From NCBI GenBank assembly GCA_017302295.1, contig JAFLDS010000015.1, positions 25,496-89,495 on the forward strand: a DNA stretch of 64,000 nt, read 5' to 3'. Shown here piece by piece: positions 9,398-19,184 of the stretch. Every line of letters starts with the position of its first letter. Positions within the stretch are counted from its first letter, which is position 1. The notes beneath the pieces are model-generated. The model was given only the letters and a program-made list of their open reading frames with translations. It made no database searches and was not told the origin of the DNA. The position numbers and the translations under genes were made by a program. Source of the DNA: Thauera sp. (lineage in GTDB: Bacteria > Pseudomonadota > Gammaproteobacteria > Burkholderiales > Rhodocyclaceae).

Positions 9398-10201
9398 ATG
9401 TGCCAACTGCTCGGCATGAACTGCAACAAACCCGCGAGCCTCGAGTTCTCCCTCGAGGGCTTCATGCGCCGCGGCGGGCAGACCGATGAACACCGCGACG
9501 GGTGGGGAATCGCCTATTTCGAAGGCGACGACTGCCGCGTGGTGCGCGACGACCGCCCCTCCTGCAGTTCTCCGCTGGCCGAACGCATGCGGCGCGATCC
9601 GGTCAAGTCGCGCAACGTCATCGCCCACATTCGCAAGGCCACCCAGGGCGCGGTGGAGCTGTCGAATTGCCATCCGTTCGCGCGCAGCCTGTGGGGCAGC
9701 AACTGGGCCTACGCGCACAACGGCGACCTGAAGAACCCCCGGCTGCCGCTCGATGGCAGCTACGTGCCGGTCGGCACCACCGACAGCGAGCTGGCTTTCT
9801 GCTACCTGCTGCAGGAGCTGAGCCGCCGCTGCGGCGCACGCCGCCCGGCAGCGCCAGCGCTGTTCGAGACCGTCGCCGAATTGTGTGCGGAAATCGCCGC
9901 CTTCGGTACGTTCAACTTCCTGCTCTCCGACGGCGAGGCGCTTTTTGCCCACTGCTCGACACAGCTGCACCACGTGGGCCGCGCCCATCCCTTCAAGTCG
10001 GTGAGGCTGGTCGATCACGACCTCAGCGTCGACTTCAGCCGGCGCAACCACCCCGACGACCGCATGAGCGTCATCGCGACCAAGCCGCTGACGACCGGCG
10101 AGGAGTGGGTGGCGTTCGCGCCGGGCGAACTCAAGCACTTCCGCGACGGTACCGAGGCCTCCGTCTCACGCCCGATCGACGAGCTCGCACTCGAGATCTG
10201 A
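9398..10201 (+). CDS. Class II glutamine amidotransferase (YafJ-type)
   Basis: N-terminal-nucleophile glutamine amidotransferase of 267 residues. After removal of Met1 the protein begins with Cys (MCQLLGMNCNKPASLEFSLE), which is the nucleophile of the class; this fixes the start at 9398 although the frame is open from 9362. Family motifs include HRDGWGIAYF, AHIRKAT, NCHPFAR and AHNGDL. No synthase domain is attached, as in YafJ proteins whose acceptor is unknown. The gene stands alone, with 180 bases upstream and 130 downstream. Confidence 0.88.
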   Translation: MCQLLGMNCNKPASLEFSLEGFMRRGGQTDEHRDGWGIAYFEGDDCRVVRDDRPSCSSPLAERMRRDPVKSRNVIAHIRKATQGAVELSNCHPFARSLWGSNWAYAHNGDLKNPRLPLDGSYVPVGTTDSELAFCYLLQELSRRCGARRPAAPALFETVAELCAEIAAFGTFNFLLSDGEALFAHCSTQLHHVGRAHPFKSVRLVDHDLSVDFSRRNHPDDRMSVIATKPLTTGEEWVAFAPGELKHFRDGTEASVSRPIDELALEI

Positions 10202-10331
10202 TCGTCCCTCCGGGCTGGGCTAATCTGGAAGTGGCGGTATCATCACCGTCGGCGCGCCTGCGCGACGCCGTGCGATGCGCAGCCCCATTTCACCGCCCCC
10301 AGACAGCTCCTAGAGGAAGAGGAAACAGAAC

Positions 10332-11312
<981 letters not shown>

Positions 11313-11350
11313 TTTCTTTGTGCCTGACGGTCCGAGGCGGTAACCGTTTT

Positions 11351-11432
11351 CCGTGCTGGGTGTTTGCTCTGCAGGCTGCGGAACTCGCTACGCTCGGACA
11401 GTCCTCGCCTGCGCCGCAAACACCCAGCACGG
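11351..11432. repeat. Hairpin repeat A downstream of cysK
   Basis: Perfect 16-base inverted repeat: CCGTGCTGGGTGTTTG at 11351-11366 and its reverse complement at 11417-11432. Between the arms lies a 36-base element (11374-11409, beginning GGCTGCGGAACTCGC and ending ACAGTCCTCGCC). The same element recurs inverted and slightly expanded in repeat B 150 bases downstream. The pattern looks like a REP/BIME-type intergenic element, and it may also end cysK transcription. The cysK-metC gap (11313-11685) holds both repeats and no gene. Confidence 0.7.
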
Positions 11433-11532
11433 CAAACTTGGCCTTGTTCGATGGCCTGAAAGCACGGGATTGGCACGTGGGGGAATTCAGGGTGAATGAA
11501 GCAATCCCCCCGGAGAGCCTAGCCGGAGCCGA

Positions 11533-11636
11533 GCCGGGTGTGGTGGGTCTTCCTGGAGCCGGCGAGGACTGTCTGAGCCCGAGCGCAGCGAGGGCGAGTT
11601 CCGCAGCCGGCGGAAGGAAGACCCGCCGCACCCGGC
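11533..11636. repeat. Hairpin repeat B, inverted copy of the same element
   Basis: Two 21-base arms (11533-11553 and 11616-11636) are complementary apart from two T/G positions that would be G-U pairs in a plus-strand RNA, so the RNA stem would be fully paired. The loop region (11561-11608) contains the core of repeat A in reverse orientation, with a short insertion that doubles the CTCGC-like motif. It ends 49 bases before the metC-like gene. Confidence 0.7.
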
Positions 11637-11685
11637 GGTTAGCACCCCGCACCCCACGCAAGCCCGACCCAATGGCCCGACCCTC

Positions 11686-12906
11686 ATGCCAGACCACAAC
11701 AACGATCACGACACCGACCACTTCGCCACCCGCCTGTCCCATCTGGGCCGCCCCGGCACGCGCACGCACGGCTTCGTCAATCCCCCCCTGCACCGCGGCT
11801 CGACGGTGCTCATGCCCTCGACCGCGGCGCGGCGTGAAGGCTGGAAGCACCGCTACGACCAGTACCTGACCTACGGCCTGCAAGGCAACGAAACACACCA
11901 CGCGCTCGAGAACCTGCTCGCCAATATTGAGGGGGGCACGCGCTGCCAGATCGTCTCGTCCGGACTCGCGGCCAACTGCATCGCCTTGCTGGCCTACCTG
12001 CGCCACGGCGAGCACTGCCTGATCCCGGACAGCGTGTACGGGCCGGTGCGCAGCTTTTGCGACCGCGAGCTGGCCGACCGCATGGGTGTCGAGGTCAGTT
12101 ACTACCGCCCCACCCTGACGGCGGCCGAACTGGCCGCGCTGATCCGTCCGAACACCAAGGTGCTCTACCTCGAAAGCCCGGGCTCGCACACTTTCGAGGT
12201 CCAGGACGTGCCCGCGCTGGCCGCAACCGCAAGGGCGCACGGCATCAAGGTGCTGATGGACAACACCTGGGGGTTGCACTTCTTTCAACCCTTCGCCCAC
12301 GGCGTAGACGTGTCGATCCAGGCCCTCACCAAGTACGCCGGCGGTCATGCCGACGTCCTGCTCGGCAGTCTGGTCACGAACGCGGAAGACGACTGGCATA
12401 CGGTCCGCCAGACGGCCCTCAGCTATGGCCAGTACGCCAGCCCCGACGACTGCTGGCTGACGCTGCGCGGCTTGCGCACGCTGAACGTGCGCCTGCGCCA
12501 CCAGATGGAATCGGGCCTTGCGCTCGCGCGCTGGTTCGCCGCACGCCCGGAAGTGCTGCGCGTGCTACATCCGGCCCTGCCGGAAGCCCCCGGCCACGCG
12601 CTGTGGAAACGCGACTTCAGTGGCGCCTGCAGTCTGTTCGGCGTCGTCTTCCGCCCCGAATTCGACACCGCCCGCCTCGATGCGATGATCGAAGCGCTCC
12701 GGCTGTTCGGCATCGGCGCCTCGTGGGGCGGCTTCGAGAGCCTCGCCCTGCCCACCTACGGCAGCGTCACCCGCAGCGTCGCGCCGCTCGACCTCGGCGG
12801 TCATGCGGTGCGTTTTCACATCGGCCTGGAAGACACCGCCGACCTGATCGCTGACCTCGAGCAGGCCTTTCCCGCGCTGCACACAGCGCCGATGACTAGC
12901 GCTTGA
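11686..12906 (+). CDS. metC: Cystathionine beta-lyase-like PLP enzyme
   Basis: Cys/Met-metabolism PLP enzyme of 406 residues, most like MetC, which cleaves cystathionine to homocysteine, pyruvate and ammonia. Visible signatures are TRLSHLGRPG near the N-terminus, a YGLQGNETHHALE segment, LYLESPGSHTFEVQDVP, DNTWG, and the PLP lysine in QALTKYAGGHADV (Lys216). Methionine gamma-lyase or a C-S lyase of other specificity cannot be excluded. It may act with the upstream cysK in sulfur metabolism, but the hairpin repeats between them argue against one operon. The 3' end overlaps the convergent cytochrome gene by 11 bases. Confidence 0.85.
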   Translation: MPDHNNDHDTDHFATRLSHLGRPGTRTHGFVNPPLHRGSTVLMPSTAARREGWKHRYDQYLTYGLQGNETHHALENLLANIEGGTRCQIVSSGLAANCIALLAYLRHGEHCLIPDSVYGPVRSFCDRELADRMGVEVSYYRPTLTAAELAALIRPNTKVLYLESPGSHTFEVQDVPALAATARAHGIKVLMDNTWGLHFFQPFAHGVDVSIQALTKYAGGHADVLLGSLVTNAEDDWHTVRQTALSYGQYASPDDCWLTLRGLRTLNVRLRHQMESGLALARWFAARPEVLRVLHPALPEAPGHALWKRDFSGACSLFGVVFRPEFDTARLDAMIEALRLFGIGASWGGFESLALPTYGSVTRSVAPLDLGGHAVRFHIGLEDTADLIADLEQAFPALHTAPMTSA

Positions 12907-13480
12907 CGAACAGGCCCTGCTGCGACGAGAACCAGGCGGCGAGAGCCTGCATGTCCTTCCGGCTCAGGGTTTCAACCTGCGCCGCCATGATCGGATTCTT
13001 GCGCCGGCCCGCCTTGTAGTCCTGCAGCGCCTGGTAAAGGTAGTCCTCGTTCTGCCCGGCGATGCGCGGAAACATCGGCGTCGGGCTGTTCCCGTCGGCG
13101 CCATGGCAGGCGGCGCACACCTGCGCCTTGTCGTTGGCCGGCGGATTCGACGCGGTTGCCGCAGCGCCTGCGGCGTAGTAAGCGGCAACATCGGCCATGT
13201 CCTGCTCCGACAGGCCGCCGGCGATGCCGCGCATCGTCGGATGGCTGCGCTCGCCGCTGCGGTAGGCCTGCAGGGCGCTGACGAGGTATTCGGAATGCTG
13301 GCCGCCGAGCTTGGGCACGGCATAGACATCGGGGAAGCTGGTCCGATAGCCGGGGATGCCATGGCAGCCGATACACATCGACAGCTTCGCCTTCGCCGCC
13401 TCGGCATCGCCCTGCACCGCAGCCGCTGGCGCAGCCAGCGCCGCCAAGGTGGCCGCCAGCAGCAAATGGGATCCCTTCAT
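12896..13480 (-). CDS. Cytochrome c4, dihaem
   Basis: Periplasmic dihaem electron carrier of 194 residues, expected to pass electrons from the bc1 complex to terminal oxidases. A signal peptide covers roughly residues 1-21 (MKGSHLLLAATLAALAAPAAA). Two haem sites CIGCH and CAACH lie in two similar halves, with the distal Met ligands probably in HPTMRG and NPIMAAQ. The start at 13480 is set by a GGAGGAG ribosome binding site; the frame upstream is not protein-like. It is convergent with the metC-like gene and divergent from moxR. Confidence 0.93.
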   Translation of the reverse strand: MKGSHLLLAATLAALAAPAAAVQGDAEAAKAKLSMCIGCHGIPGYRTSFPDVYAVPKLGGQHSEYLVSALQAYRSGERSHPTMRGIAGGLSEQDMADVAAYYAAGAAATASNPPANDKAQVCAACHGADGNSPTPMFPRIAGQNEDYLYQALQDYKAGRRKNPIMAAQVETLSRKDMQALAAWFSSQQGLFVKR

Positions 13481-13622
13481 GGTGTCTCCTCCCTGTTGTT
13501 TATTTGATGAACAGCGGATGCAATCGGAACACGGCTGCCGGTTCGCAAGGCGCAGTGCCACGGGCGGACTGCGGACATGCGACACCCGAGATGAACGACC
13601 TCAACTTTACGAACACTAGACC

Positions 13623-13628
13623 TATAAT
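13623..13628 (+). promoter_or_regulatory. Likely -10 element of the moxR promoter
   Basis: A perfect TATAAT lies 28 bases before the moxR start. No good -35 box is present at 17 bases (CTCAAC), so the promoter may need an activator. The 176-base gap also serves the divergent cytochrome c4 gene. Confidence 0.45.
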
Positions 13629-13656
13629 CGTGCGGAATTAATCAGAGGAATCCCCG

Positions 13657-14508
13657 ATGTCCGAACTTCGCTTCGAAGGTTCGAAGACGTATGTCGCGCC
13701 GCCCGACCTGATGCTCGCCGTGAATGCCGCCATCCGCCTTCAGCGTCCGCTGCTGATCAAAGGCGAGCCAGGCACGGGCAAGACCATGCTCGCCGAAGAA
13801 GTCGCCACGGCGCTTGGCCTGCCGCTGCTGCAGTGGCACATCAAGTCGACCACCAAGGCACAGCAGGGTCTCTACGAATACGATGCGGTGTCGCGCCTGC
13901 GCGACTCGCAGCTTGGCGAGGACCGCGTGCGCGACATCGGCAATTACATCGTCAAGGGCGTGCTGTGGCAGGCCTTCGAGGCGGACCGCCCGACGGTGGT
14001 GCTGATCGACGAGATCGACAAGGCCGACATCGAGTTTCCCAACGATCTGCTGCGCGAGCTCGATCGCATGGAATTCCATGTTTACGAGACGCGCGAGACC
14101 GTGCGTGCGCTTCACCGCCCGATCGTGTTCATCACCTCGAACAACGAAAAGGAACTGCCCGACGCCTTCCTGCGTCGCTGTTTCTTCCATTACATCCAGT
14201 TTCCCGACCGCGACACGATGCAGCGCATCGTCGACGTGCACTTCCCCGGCATCCGCCAGGCACTGCTCACCGAGGCGCTCGAGGTCTTCTTCGGCCTGCG
14301 CGACATTCCGGGCCTGAAGAAGAAGCCGTCCACCTCGGAACTCATCGACTGGCTCAAGTTGCTGGTGGCCGAGGACATCCCGCCCGAGGCGCTGCACTCG
14401 GCCGACCACAAGACCATCGTGCCCCCGCTGCACGGAGCGCTGCTGAAGAACGAACAGGACATGCACCTGTTCGAGCGCCTGGTCCACATGGCCCGCCAGA
14501 ACCGCTGA
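13657..14508 (+). CDS. MoxR-type AAA+ ATPase
   Basis: Chaperone-like ATPase of 283 residues. Walker A is GEPGTGKT (residues 36-43), Walker B is VVLIDEIDKAD, sensor 1 is FITSNNEKELPDAF with a following RRCFFHY arginine patch. MoxR proteins usually work with a von Willebrand A-domain partner to insert cofactors or mature complexes, and such a partner lies two genes downstream. The ribosome binding site AGAGGAA is well placed. Confidence 0.92.
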   Translation: MSELRFEGSKTYVAPPDLMLAVNAAIRLQRPLLIKGEPGTGKTMLAEEVATALGLPLLQWHIKSTTKAQQGLYEYDAVSRLRDSQLGEDRVRDIGNYIVKGVLWQAFEADRPTVVLIDEIDKADIEFPNDLLRELDRMEFHVYETRETVRALHRPIVFITSNNEKELPDAFLRRCFFHYIQFPDRDTMQRIVDVHFPGIRQALLTEALEVFFGLRDIPGLKKKPSTSELIDWLKLLVAEDIPPEALHSADHKTIVPPLHGALLKNEQDMHLFERLVHMARQNR

Positions 14509-14520
14509 GGATCGGTCTCC

Positions 14521-15930
14521 ATGTTCAAAGCCTTCCTCGCCTGGCTGTTCGGACGCAAGCCGGCGGCAGCGCCCGCCGTCGATGCCTTCGCCCGGAGCAC
14601 TGCGCGCGACAACGATCCGGGCGGATTCCAAGCACTCAACCAGAGCGCGCCCCTGCGCACCGAGGTCGACGCCGCCGCACCGGACATCGACTCGATGAGC
14701 ACTTTCCTGTGCCGCGAAGCCGTCCTCGGTCGTGACCAGCGCATCGCTGGATACCAGTTCATGCTGCAGGAGGGGACCCGCAACCGGATCCGCCACAGCA
14801 GCCGGCGGGTGCACCACCTGTATGCCGAAGTGCTGGTGCGCAGCCTGGTGCGGGCGGACATCGGCACGCTCATCGGCCGTCGCTACGCCTTCATTGACGT
14901 TCCGGATTCCTTCGTCGATCATCCGTGCATCGCTACCCTTCCGCCCCACAAGACGGTGCTGGTGCTTGGAACGCACGCCGATCCGGGGGCGCCGGACATC
15001 GACACCCTGCGCGCTACCGTCATGCGCCTGCGCGCCACCGGCATGCGCATCGGACTGCCCGATCCGGCGGTGGTCAGCGAGTTCGCGCCCTTGCTGCCGC
15101 AGGCCGACTTCATCATGTTGCGCACGCCCGCGGTGGACGCCCGCCGCGGCCTGCAGATCGCGTCCGATATCGTCGCGGCGGCGCCACAGGCGCGCCTGCT
15201 GGTGCGCGACCTGCCCGGGCTGGAAGACTTCCGCTTTTGCTACAAGCTCGGTGCCGGCCTGTTCCAGGGCCCTTTCATCACCAGTCGCGAGAACTGGCAC
15301 GAACGCGATCTCGCCCCCAACACCGCCCGCCTGACCCGCCTGATCGGCAAGGTGAAGCAGGACGCGGACTCGAGCGAACTCGCCGCCCTGCTCAAGGAAG
15401 ACGCGGCCCTGTCGCTGCGGCTGCTGCGCTACATCAACGCCGCATCGAACGGGCTGAGCGAGTCCGTCTCGTCCATCGAGCGCGCCATCTTCCTGATCGG
15501 GCGCGAAAAGCTCTACCGCTGGCTGATCCTGCTCGTGTGCAGCATGGATCCGCCGTCGGGCCGCAGCACGTCGGCGCTGGAAAGCGCACTGGTTCGCGCG
15601 CGCTTTCTCGAACTGCTCGGGGCCGAGCGCACCGCGGCGGAACGCGAGGAGCTCTTCCTCACCGGCCTGCTGTCGCTGATCGACGTCATCCTCGAAGTCC
15701 CGATGGAAAAGGCGATCGGTCACCTTTCGCTGGCGCCTGAGATCGACCTCGCCATCCGCCACGGCGCGGGCCCCTACGCGCCACTGCTCGAGCTCGCGAT
15801 CGCCTGCGAGCAGTTCGACGCCGAGCGCGTGATCAACGCTGCCTCGCGCTGCGAGGTCCCGCCGCGCGTCGCCTCCGACCGCCACATGGAGGCGCTGTCA
15901 TGGACAGTGGCGATCCAGGAAGGCCCATGA
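14521..15930 (+). CDS. EAL-like/HDOD signalling protein (YuxH type)
   Basis: Protein of 469 residues. The segment after residue ~60 (FLCREAVLGRDQRIAGYQFML) resembles the start of a degenerate EAL domain of YuxH-type proteins, without a recognisable catalytic EAL motif. The second half is an HDOD domain (AALLKEDAALSLRLLRYINAAS). Such proteins usually act as output or scaffold modules and have no known enzyme activity. It lies 12 bases after moxR and 13 bases before the VWA gene, so the three are almost certainly one transcript. Confidence 0.85.
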   Translation: MFKAFLAWLFGRKPAAAPAVDAFARSTARDNDPGGFQALNQSAPLRTEVDAAAPDIDSMSTFLCREAVLGRDQRIAGYQFMLQEGTRNRIRHSSRRVHHLYAEVLVRSLVRADIGTLIGRRYAFIDVPDSFVDHPCIATLPPHKTVLVLGTHADPGAPDIDTLRATVMRLRATGMRIGLPDPAVVSEFAPLLPQADFIMLRTPAVDARRGLQIASDIVAAAPQARLLVRDLPGLEDFRFCYKLGAGLFQGPFITSRENWHERDLAPNTARLTRLIGKVKQDADSSELAALLKEDAALSLRLLRYINAASNGLSESVSSIERAIFLIGREKLYRWLILLVCSMDPPSGRSTSALESALVRARFLELLGAERTAAEREELFLTGLLSLIDVILEVPMEKAIGHLSLAPEIDLAIRHGAGPYAPLLELAIACEQFDAERVINAASRCEVPPRVASDRHMEALSWTVAIQEGP

Positions 15931-15943
15931 CCGGGCAGCGACC

Positions 15944-17122
15944 ATGCTGATCGAGTTTTTCCTGCACCTCAAGGCGCGCAAGCTCCCGGTGTCGACACGC
16001 GAGTTCCTGACCCTTCTGGAAGGCCTGCAGCAGCGCGTGTGCGGACATTCCATCGACGAGTTCTACTATTTCGCGCGTAGCTGCCTGGTGAAGGACGAGT
16101 CCCTGTTCGACCGCTTCGACCAGGCCTTCGGCGAATACTTCAAGGGGGTCACCCAGATCCCCGGGCTCGAGCTCGATCTGCCCGAGGAATGGCTGCGCGC
16201 CATGGCGCGGAAGCACCTCACGCCGGAGGAGCGCGCCCGGCTTGAGAAGCTCGGCTGGGACAAGCTGATGGAGGAGTTCCGCAAGCGCCTCGCCGAGCAG
16301 AAGGGACGCCATGAAGGCGGCAGCAAGTGGATCGGCACCGGTGGCAGTTCGCCGTTCGGCAACAATGGAACCCATCCCGAGGGCATCCGGGTGGGGGGCG
16401 ACTCCGCCGGCAATCGCAGCGCGGTGAAAGTCTGGGACCAGCGCGAGTTTCGCAACCTCGACGACAACGTCGAGCTGGGCACACGCAACATCAAGGTGGC
16501 GCTGCGGCGGCTGCGCCGCTTCGCGCGCGAAGGCGCGAACGAAGAGCTGGACCTCGACGGCACCATCGCCGCCACCGCGCGCAACGCCGGCTGGCTCGAC
16601 CTGCTGATGCGTCCCGAACGCCACAATGCAGTGAAGGTGCTGCTGTTCCTCGATGTGGGCGGATCGATGGACGAGCACGTCAAAGTCTGCGAGGAGCTTT
16701 TCTCCGCCTGTCGCGGCGAATTCAAGCACCTCGAGTACTTCTACTTCCACAACTGCGTCTACGAGGGCGTGTGGCGCGATAACCGGCGCCGCTACGGCGA
16801 ACGCACGCAGCTCCTCGACGTCATCCACAAGTACGGGCCGGACTACAGGCTCATCTTCGTCGGCGACGCGACGATGAGCCCCTACGAAATCCTGCATCAA
16901 CACGGCTCGATCGAGCACATGAACGCAGAGGCCGGCGCAACCTGGCTGCGCCGCCTGCTCGACGCCTATCCGGCGGCGGCCTGGCTGAATCCGGAACCGG
17001 AGCGGTTCTGGCCCTATCGGCAGTCGATCGGGATCATCCACCAGCTCGTCGGCGGGCGCATGTTTCCCTTGACCCTGGACGGACTCACCCGTGCCATGCA
17101 GTCGCTGTCGAAGCGACACTGA
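15944..17122 (+). CDS. VWA domain protein, CoxE-like partner of MoxR
   Basis: Protein of 392 residues. The N-terminal half is helical, and the middle contains a Gly/Ser/Asn-rich linker (GTGGSSPFGNNGTHPEG). The C-terminal half is a von Willebrand factor A domain with the metal-site segment LLFLDVGGSMDEHV and later LIFVGDATMSPYE. The second position of the usual DxSxS metal motif is Gly rather than Ser. This family sits next to MoxR ATPases, and the pair is thought to help assemble or activate a target complex; the target is not evident here. Confidence 0.88.
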   Translation: MLIEFFLHLKARKLPVSTREFLTLLEGLQQRVCGHSIDEFYYFARSCLVKDESLFDRFDQAFGEYFKGVTQIPGLELDLPEEWLRAMARKHLTPEERARLEKLGWDKLMEEFRKRLAEQKGRHEGGSKWIGTGGSSPFGNNGTHPEGIRVGGDSAGNRSAVKVWDQREFRNLDDNVELGTRNIKVALRRLRRFAREGANEELDLDGTIAATARNAGWLDLLMRPERHNAVKVLLFLDVGGSMDEHVKVCEELFSACRGEFKHLEYFYFHNCVYEGVWRDNRRRYGERTQLLDVIHKYGPDYRLIFVGDATMSPYEILHQHGSIEHMNAEAGATWLRRLLDAYPAAAWLNPEPERFWPYRQSIGIIHQLVGGRMFPLTLDGLTRAMQSLSKRH

Positions 17123-17175
17123 CTGCGCAATGCCGCCTGGCTGGCGCTAGCGGACGATCACGCGGGTGCCGGAGC

Positions 17176-17688
17176 TCATTCGGTGAAGGGCAGCGGCTGC
17201 ATGCCGAAGCCTTCGTCCAGATTGCGGATCTGGCGCAGCACCGCATCGAGGTCGCGCTGCAGATGCTGCAGCGACTCCTCGTCGAGCAGGCGCAAGGCTT
17301 CAGGAAGCACGCCGCGCGCCGGAGATGGCGCACGCGTGAGCAGCGCCTGACCCTGCTCGGTGAGATACAGCCGCACCACGCGCTGATCGGCACTGGTGCG
17401 CTCCTTGCGGATCAGTTCGGACGTTTCCAGGCGGTCGATCATGTTGGACGCGGTCGATTGATGCAGCGCCATGCGGTTGGCCAGCTCGCCGACACGCAGG
17501 CCGGGTTGTTCCTTGAGTTCCTGCAAGGCCCACAGCTGGGCCCCGGTGACGCCGCTCTGGCGCTCGACCCACTGAGAATGCCGCTGCGCGGTGCGGATCA
17601 GCACCCTGAAACGCTGCAGCACCGAAAGCGGTGACACCTGCGCAGGCCGCCCGTTCGCAGCACCGGCCCCTTGTTGCCCTTCCACCAT
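17176..17688 (-). CDS. MarR family transcriptional regulator
   Basis: Winged-helix DNA-binding protein of 170 residues. The recognition region LRVGELANRMALHQSTASNMIDRLE and the wing TSADQRVVRLYLTEQG are typical. The ribosome binding site AGGAGC precedes ATG 17688. It is divergent from the methyltransferase gene, with an inverted repeat in between that could be its operator. The ligand is unknown. Confidence 0.9.
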   Translation of the reverse strand: MVEGQQGAGAANGRPAQVSPLSVLQRFRVLIRTAQRHSQWVERQSGVTGAQLWALQELKEQPGLRVGELANRMALHQSTASNMIDRLETSELIRKERTSADQRVVRLYLTEQGQALLTRAPSPARGVLPEALRLLDEESLQHLQRDLDAVLRQIRNLDEGFGMQPLPFTE

Positions 17689-17746
17689 GAAACGACGCTC
17701 CTGCTATCTTTGCGAGAATACTGATTGCCGAAAAAATAACGATATC

Positions 17747-17770
17747 TCGATACCGTGCGTATGGTATCGA
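17747..17770. promoter_or_regulatory. Inverted repeat between marR-type gene and methyltransferase gene
   Basis: Perfect 8-base arms TCGATACC (17747-17754) and GGTATCGA (17763-17770) separated by 8 bases. The site lies in an A/T-richer stretch 59 bases upstream of the MarR start and about 110 bases before the divergent gene. Size and symmetry fit a MarR dimer site; this is inference. Confidence 0.5.
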
Positions 17771-17881
17771 CTTCGCCTCCGGCTTGGGCTGGCGATCGGC
17801 ACATCTACAGGAAGTTTGCCGCACCGCGTCGTATTTCTGCATATTGCGTCACCTCTATTCGATCAGATCCCCGCCACACTC

Positions 17882-19042
17882 ATGGAACATGCCGCCCATC
17901 CCCCCGTCGCCCCCCGCCTGCACTGGGAGGAAGCGGGAGCCCCCCGCGATGCGCAATGGCGCTCCGAAAGCGGCCTTCCGCCGCCACGCCGCGTCGTCGT
18001 CGTCGATGACACGCTGACGGCCGACGCCGCCTACCGGCTTGCCTGCGAAGGCACGGCCATGCTGTGGCGGGGTGACTACCACAACGCGCGTCAGTTGCTG
18101 CAGGCCATGGCGAGGAGGATCTCGCGCAAGCCGCGCAAGGCGAAATCCACCGCGGCGCCTGCAGCCCCCGCAGCCGCCTTCCACCTGCACCGTCAGGCCC
18201 AGGCCCAGCGTGCGCGAACACTGGCCATGCTGCTTATCCCGATCGATGAAGACTTCGGCATTCCGCTGCGGCGCGCCCCCGACCTGCGCCAGGCCTGCGC
18301 CGAGGCCTGGGCGCCGGCCCCGGGCCCATCGGTCGCGCCGCTGCGCGAGCTCCTCGGGCTGGTCGGGGCGCACGAATGGCGGCGCAAGGGTGTGGAAGTC
18401 CCGGCGCTGGGCGATCGCATCCACCCCTGCTACGGCGTGTTCTCGCCGGTCAGGGGCGAATACGTCGATCTTGTCGCCAAGGCTCCGCTGCCCTCCCGGG
18501 CGCTGGCCTTCGACATCGGCACCGGCACCGGCGTGCTTGCCGCCATGCTCGTCCGCCGCGGCGTGGAACACGTCGTCGCCACCGACCAGGACGCGCGCGC
18601 GCTGGCCTGCGCCGCGGAGAACATCCGTCGGCTGGGCCTGGGGGAGCGGGTCGACATCGTCGCCGCCGATCTCTTTCCCGAAGGCCGCGCGCCGCTGCTG
18701 GTGTGCAACCCGCCCTGGCTGCCGGCACGGCCCACCTCGCCCGTGGAGCGTGCCGTCTACGACCCCGACAGCAGCATGCTGCGAGGCTTCCTGTCGGGGC
18801 TGGCCGCGCATCTCAGCCCCGGCGGCGAGGGCTGGCTGATTCTGTCCGACCTCGCGGAACACCTCGGCCTGCGCAGTCGCGAGCAACTGCTGGACTGGAT
18901 CGAGTCCGCGGGGTTGCGCGTCGTCGACCGGCTCGACGTGCGCCCCCGCCATCCGCGTGCTGCCGACGAGAATGACCCGCTGCACGCAGCGCGTTCGGCC
19001 GAAGTGACCTCCCTATGGCGGCTGGCGCCCGCCACTTCCTAG
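17882..19042 (+). CDS. Class I SAM-dependent methyltransferase (HemK/PrmC-like)
   Basis: Predicted methyltransferase of 386 residues. The SAM-binding motif I is AFDIGTGTGVLAAML, motif II is VVATDQDARAL, and the catalytic-type motif is VCNPPWLPARP, the NPPY/W signature of enzymes that methylate amide or amino groups of proteins, RNA or DNA. The N-terminal ~190 residues are Ala/Arg-rich and not recognised. The substrate is uncertain; a ribosomal protein or release-factor target would fit the motif. The ATG at 17882 is chosen as the first good start; the frame upstream runs through the regulatory gap. Confidence 0.8.
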   Translation: MEHAAHPPVAPRLHWEEAGAPRDAQWRSESGLPPPRRVVVVDDTLTADAAYRLACEGTAMLWRGDYHNARQLLQAMARRISRKPRKAKSTAAPAAPAAAFHLHRQAQAQRARTLAMLLIPIDEDFGIPLRRAPDLRQACAEAWAPAPGPSVAPLRELLGLVGAHEWRRKGVEVPALGDRIHPCYGVFSPVRGEYVDLVAKAPLPSRALAFDIGTGTGVLAAMLVRRGVEHVVATDQDARALACAAENIRRLGLGERVDIVAADLFPEGRAPLLVCNPPWLPARPTSPVERAVYDPDSSMLRGFLSGLAAHLSPGGEGWLILSDLAEHLGLRSREQLLDWIESAGLRVVDRLDVRPRHPRAADENDPLHAARSAEVTSLWRLAPATS

Positions 19043-19184
19043 CCCGTTCGCCGGCGACTGCAAGCGCAAAGGCGCCGACGCGGAAAAAATCTTGCGAAGG
19101 CAGCATGAAATCCGCTTCCTCGCACCCCAAGACGCGGTCTGCTCGGCGATAATGTCGGCCTGCGACATTTTGGACACGGATGCG

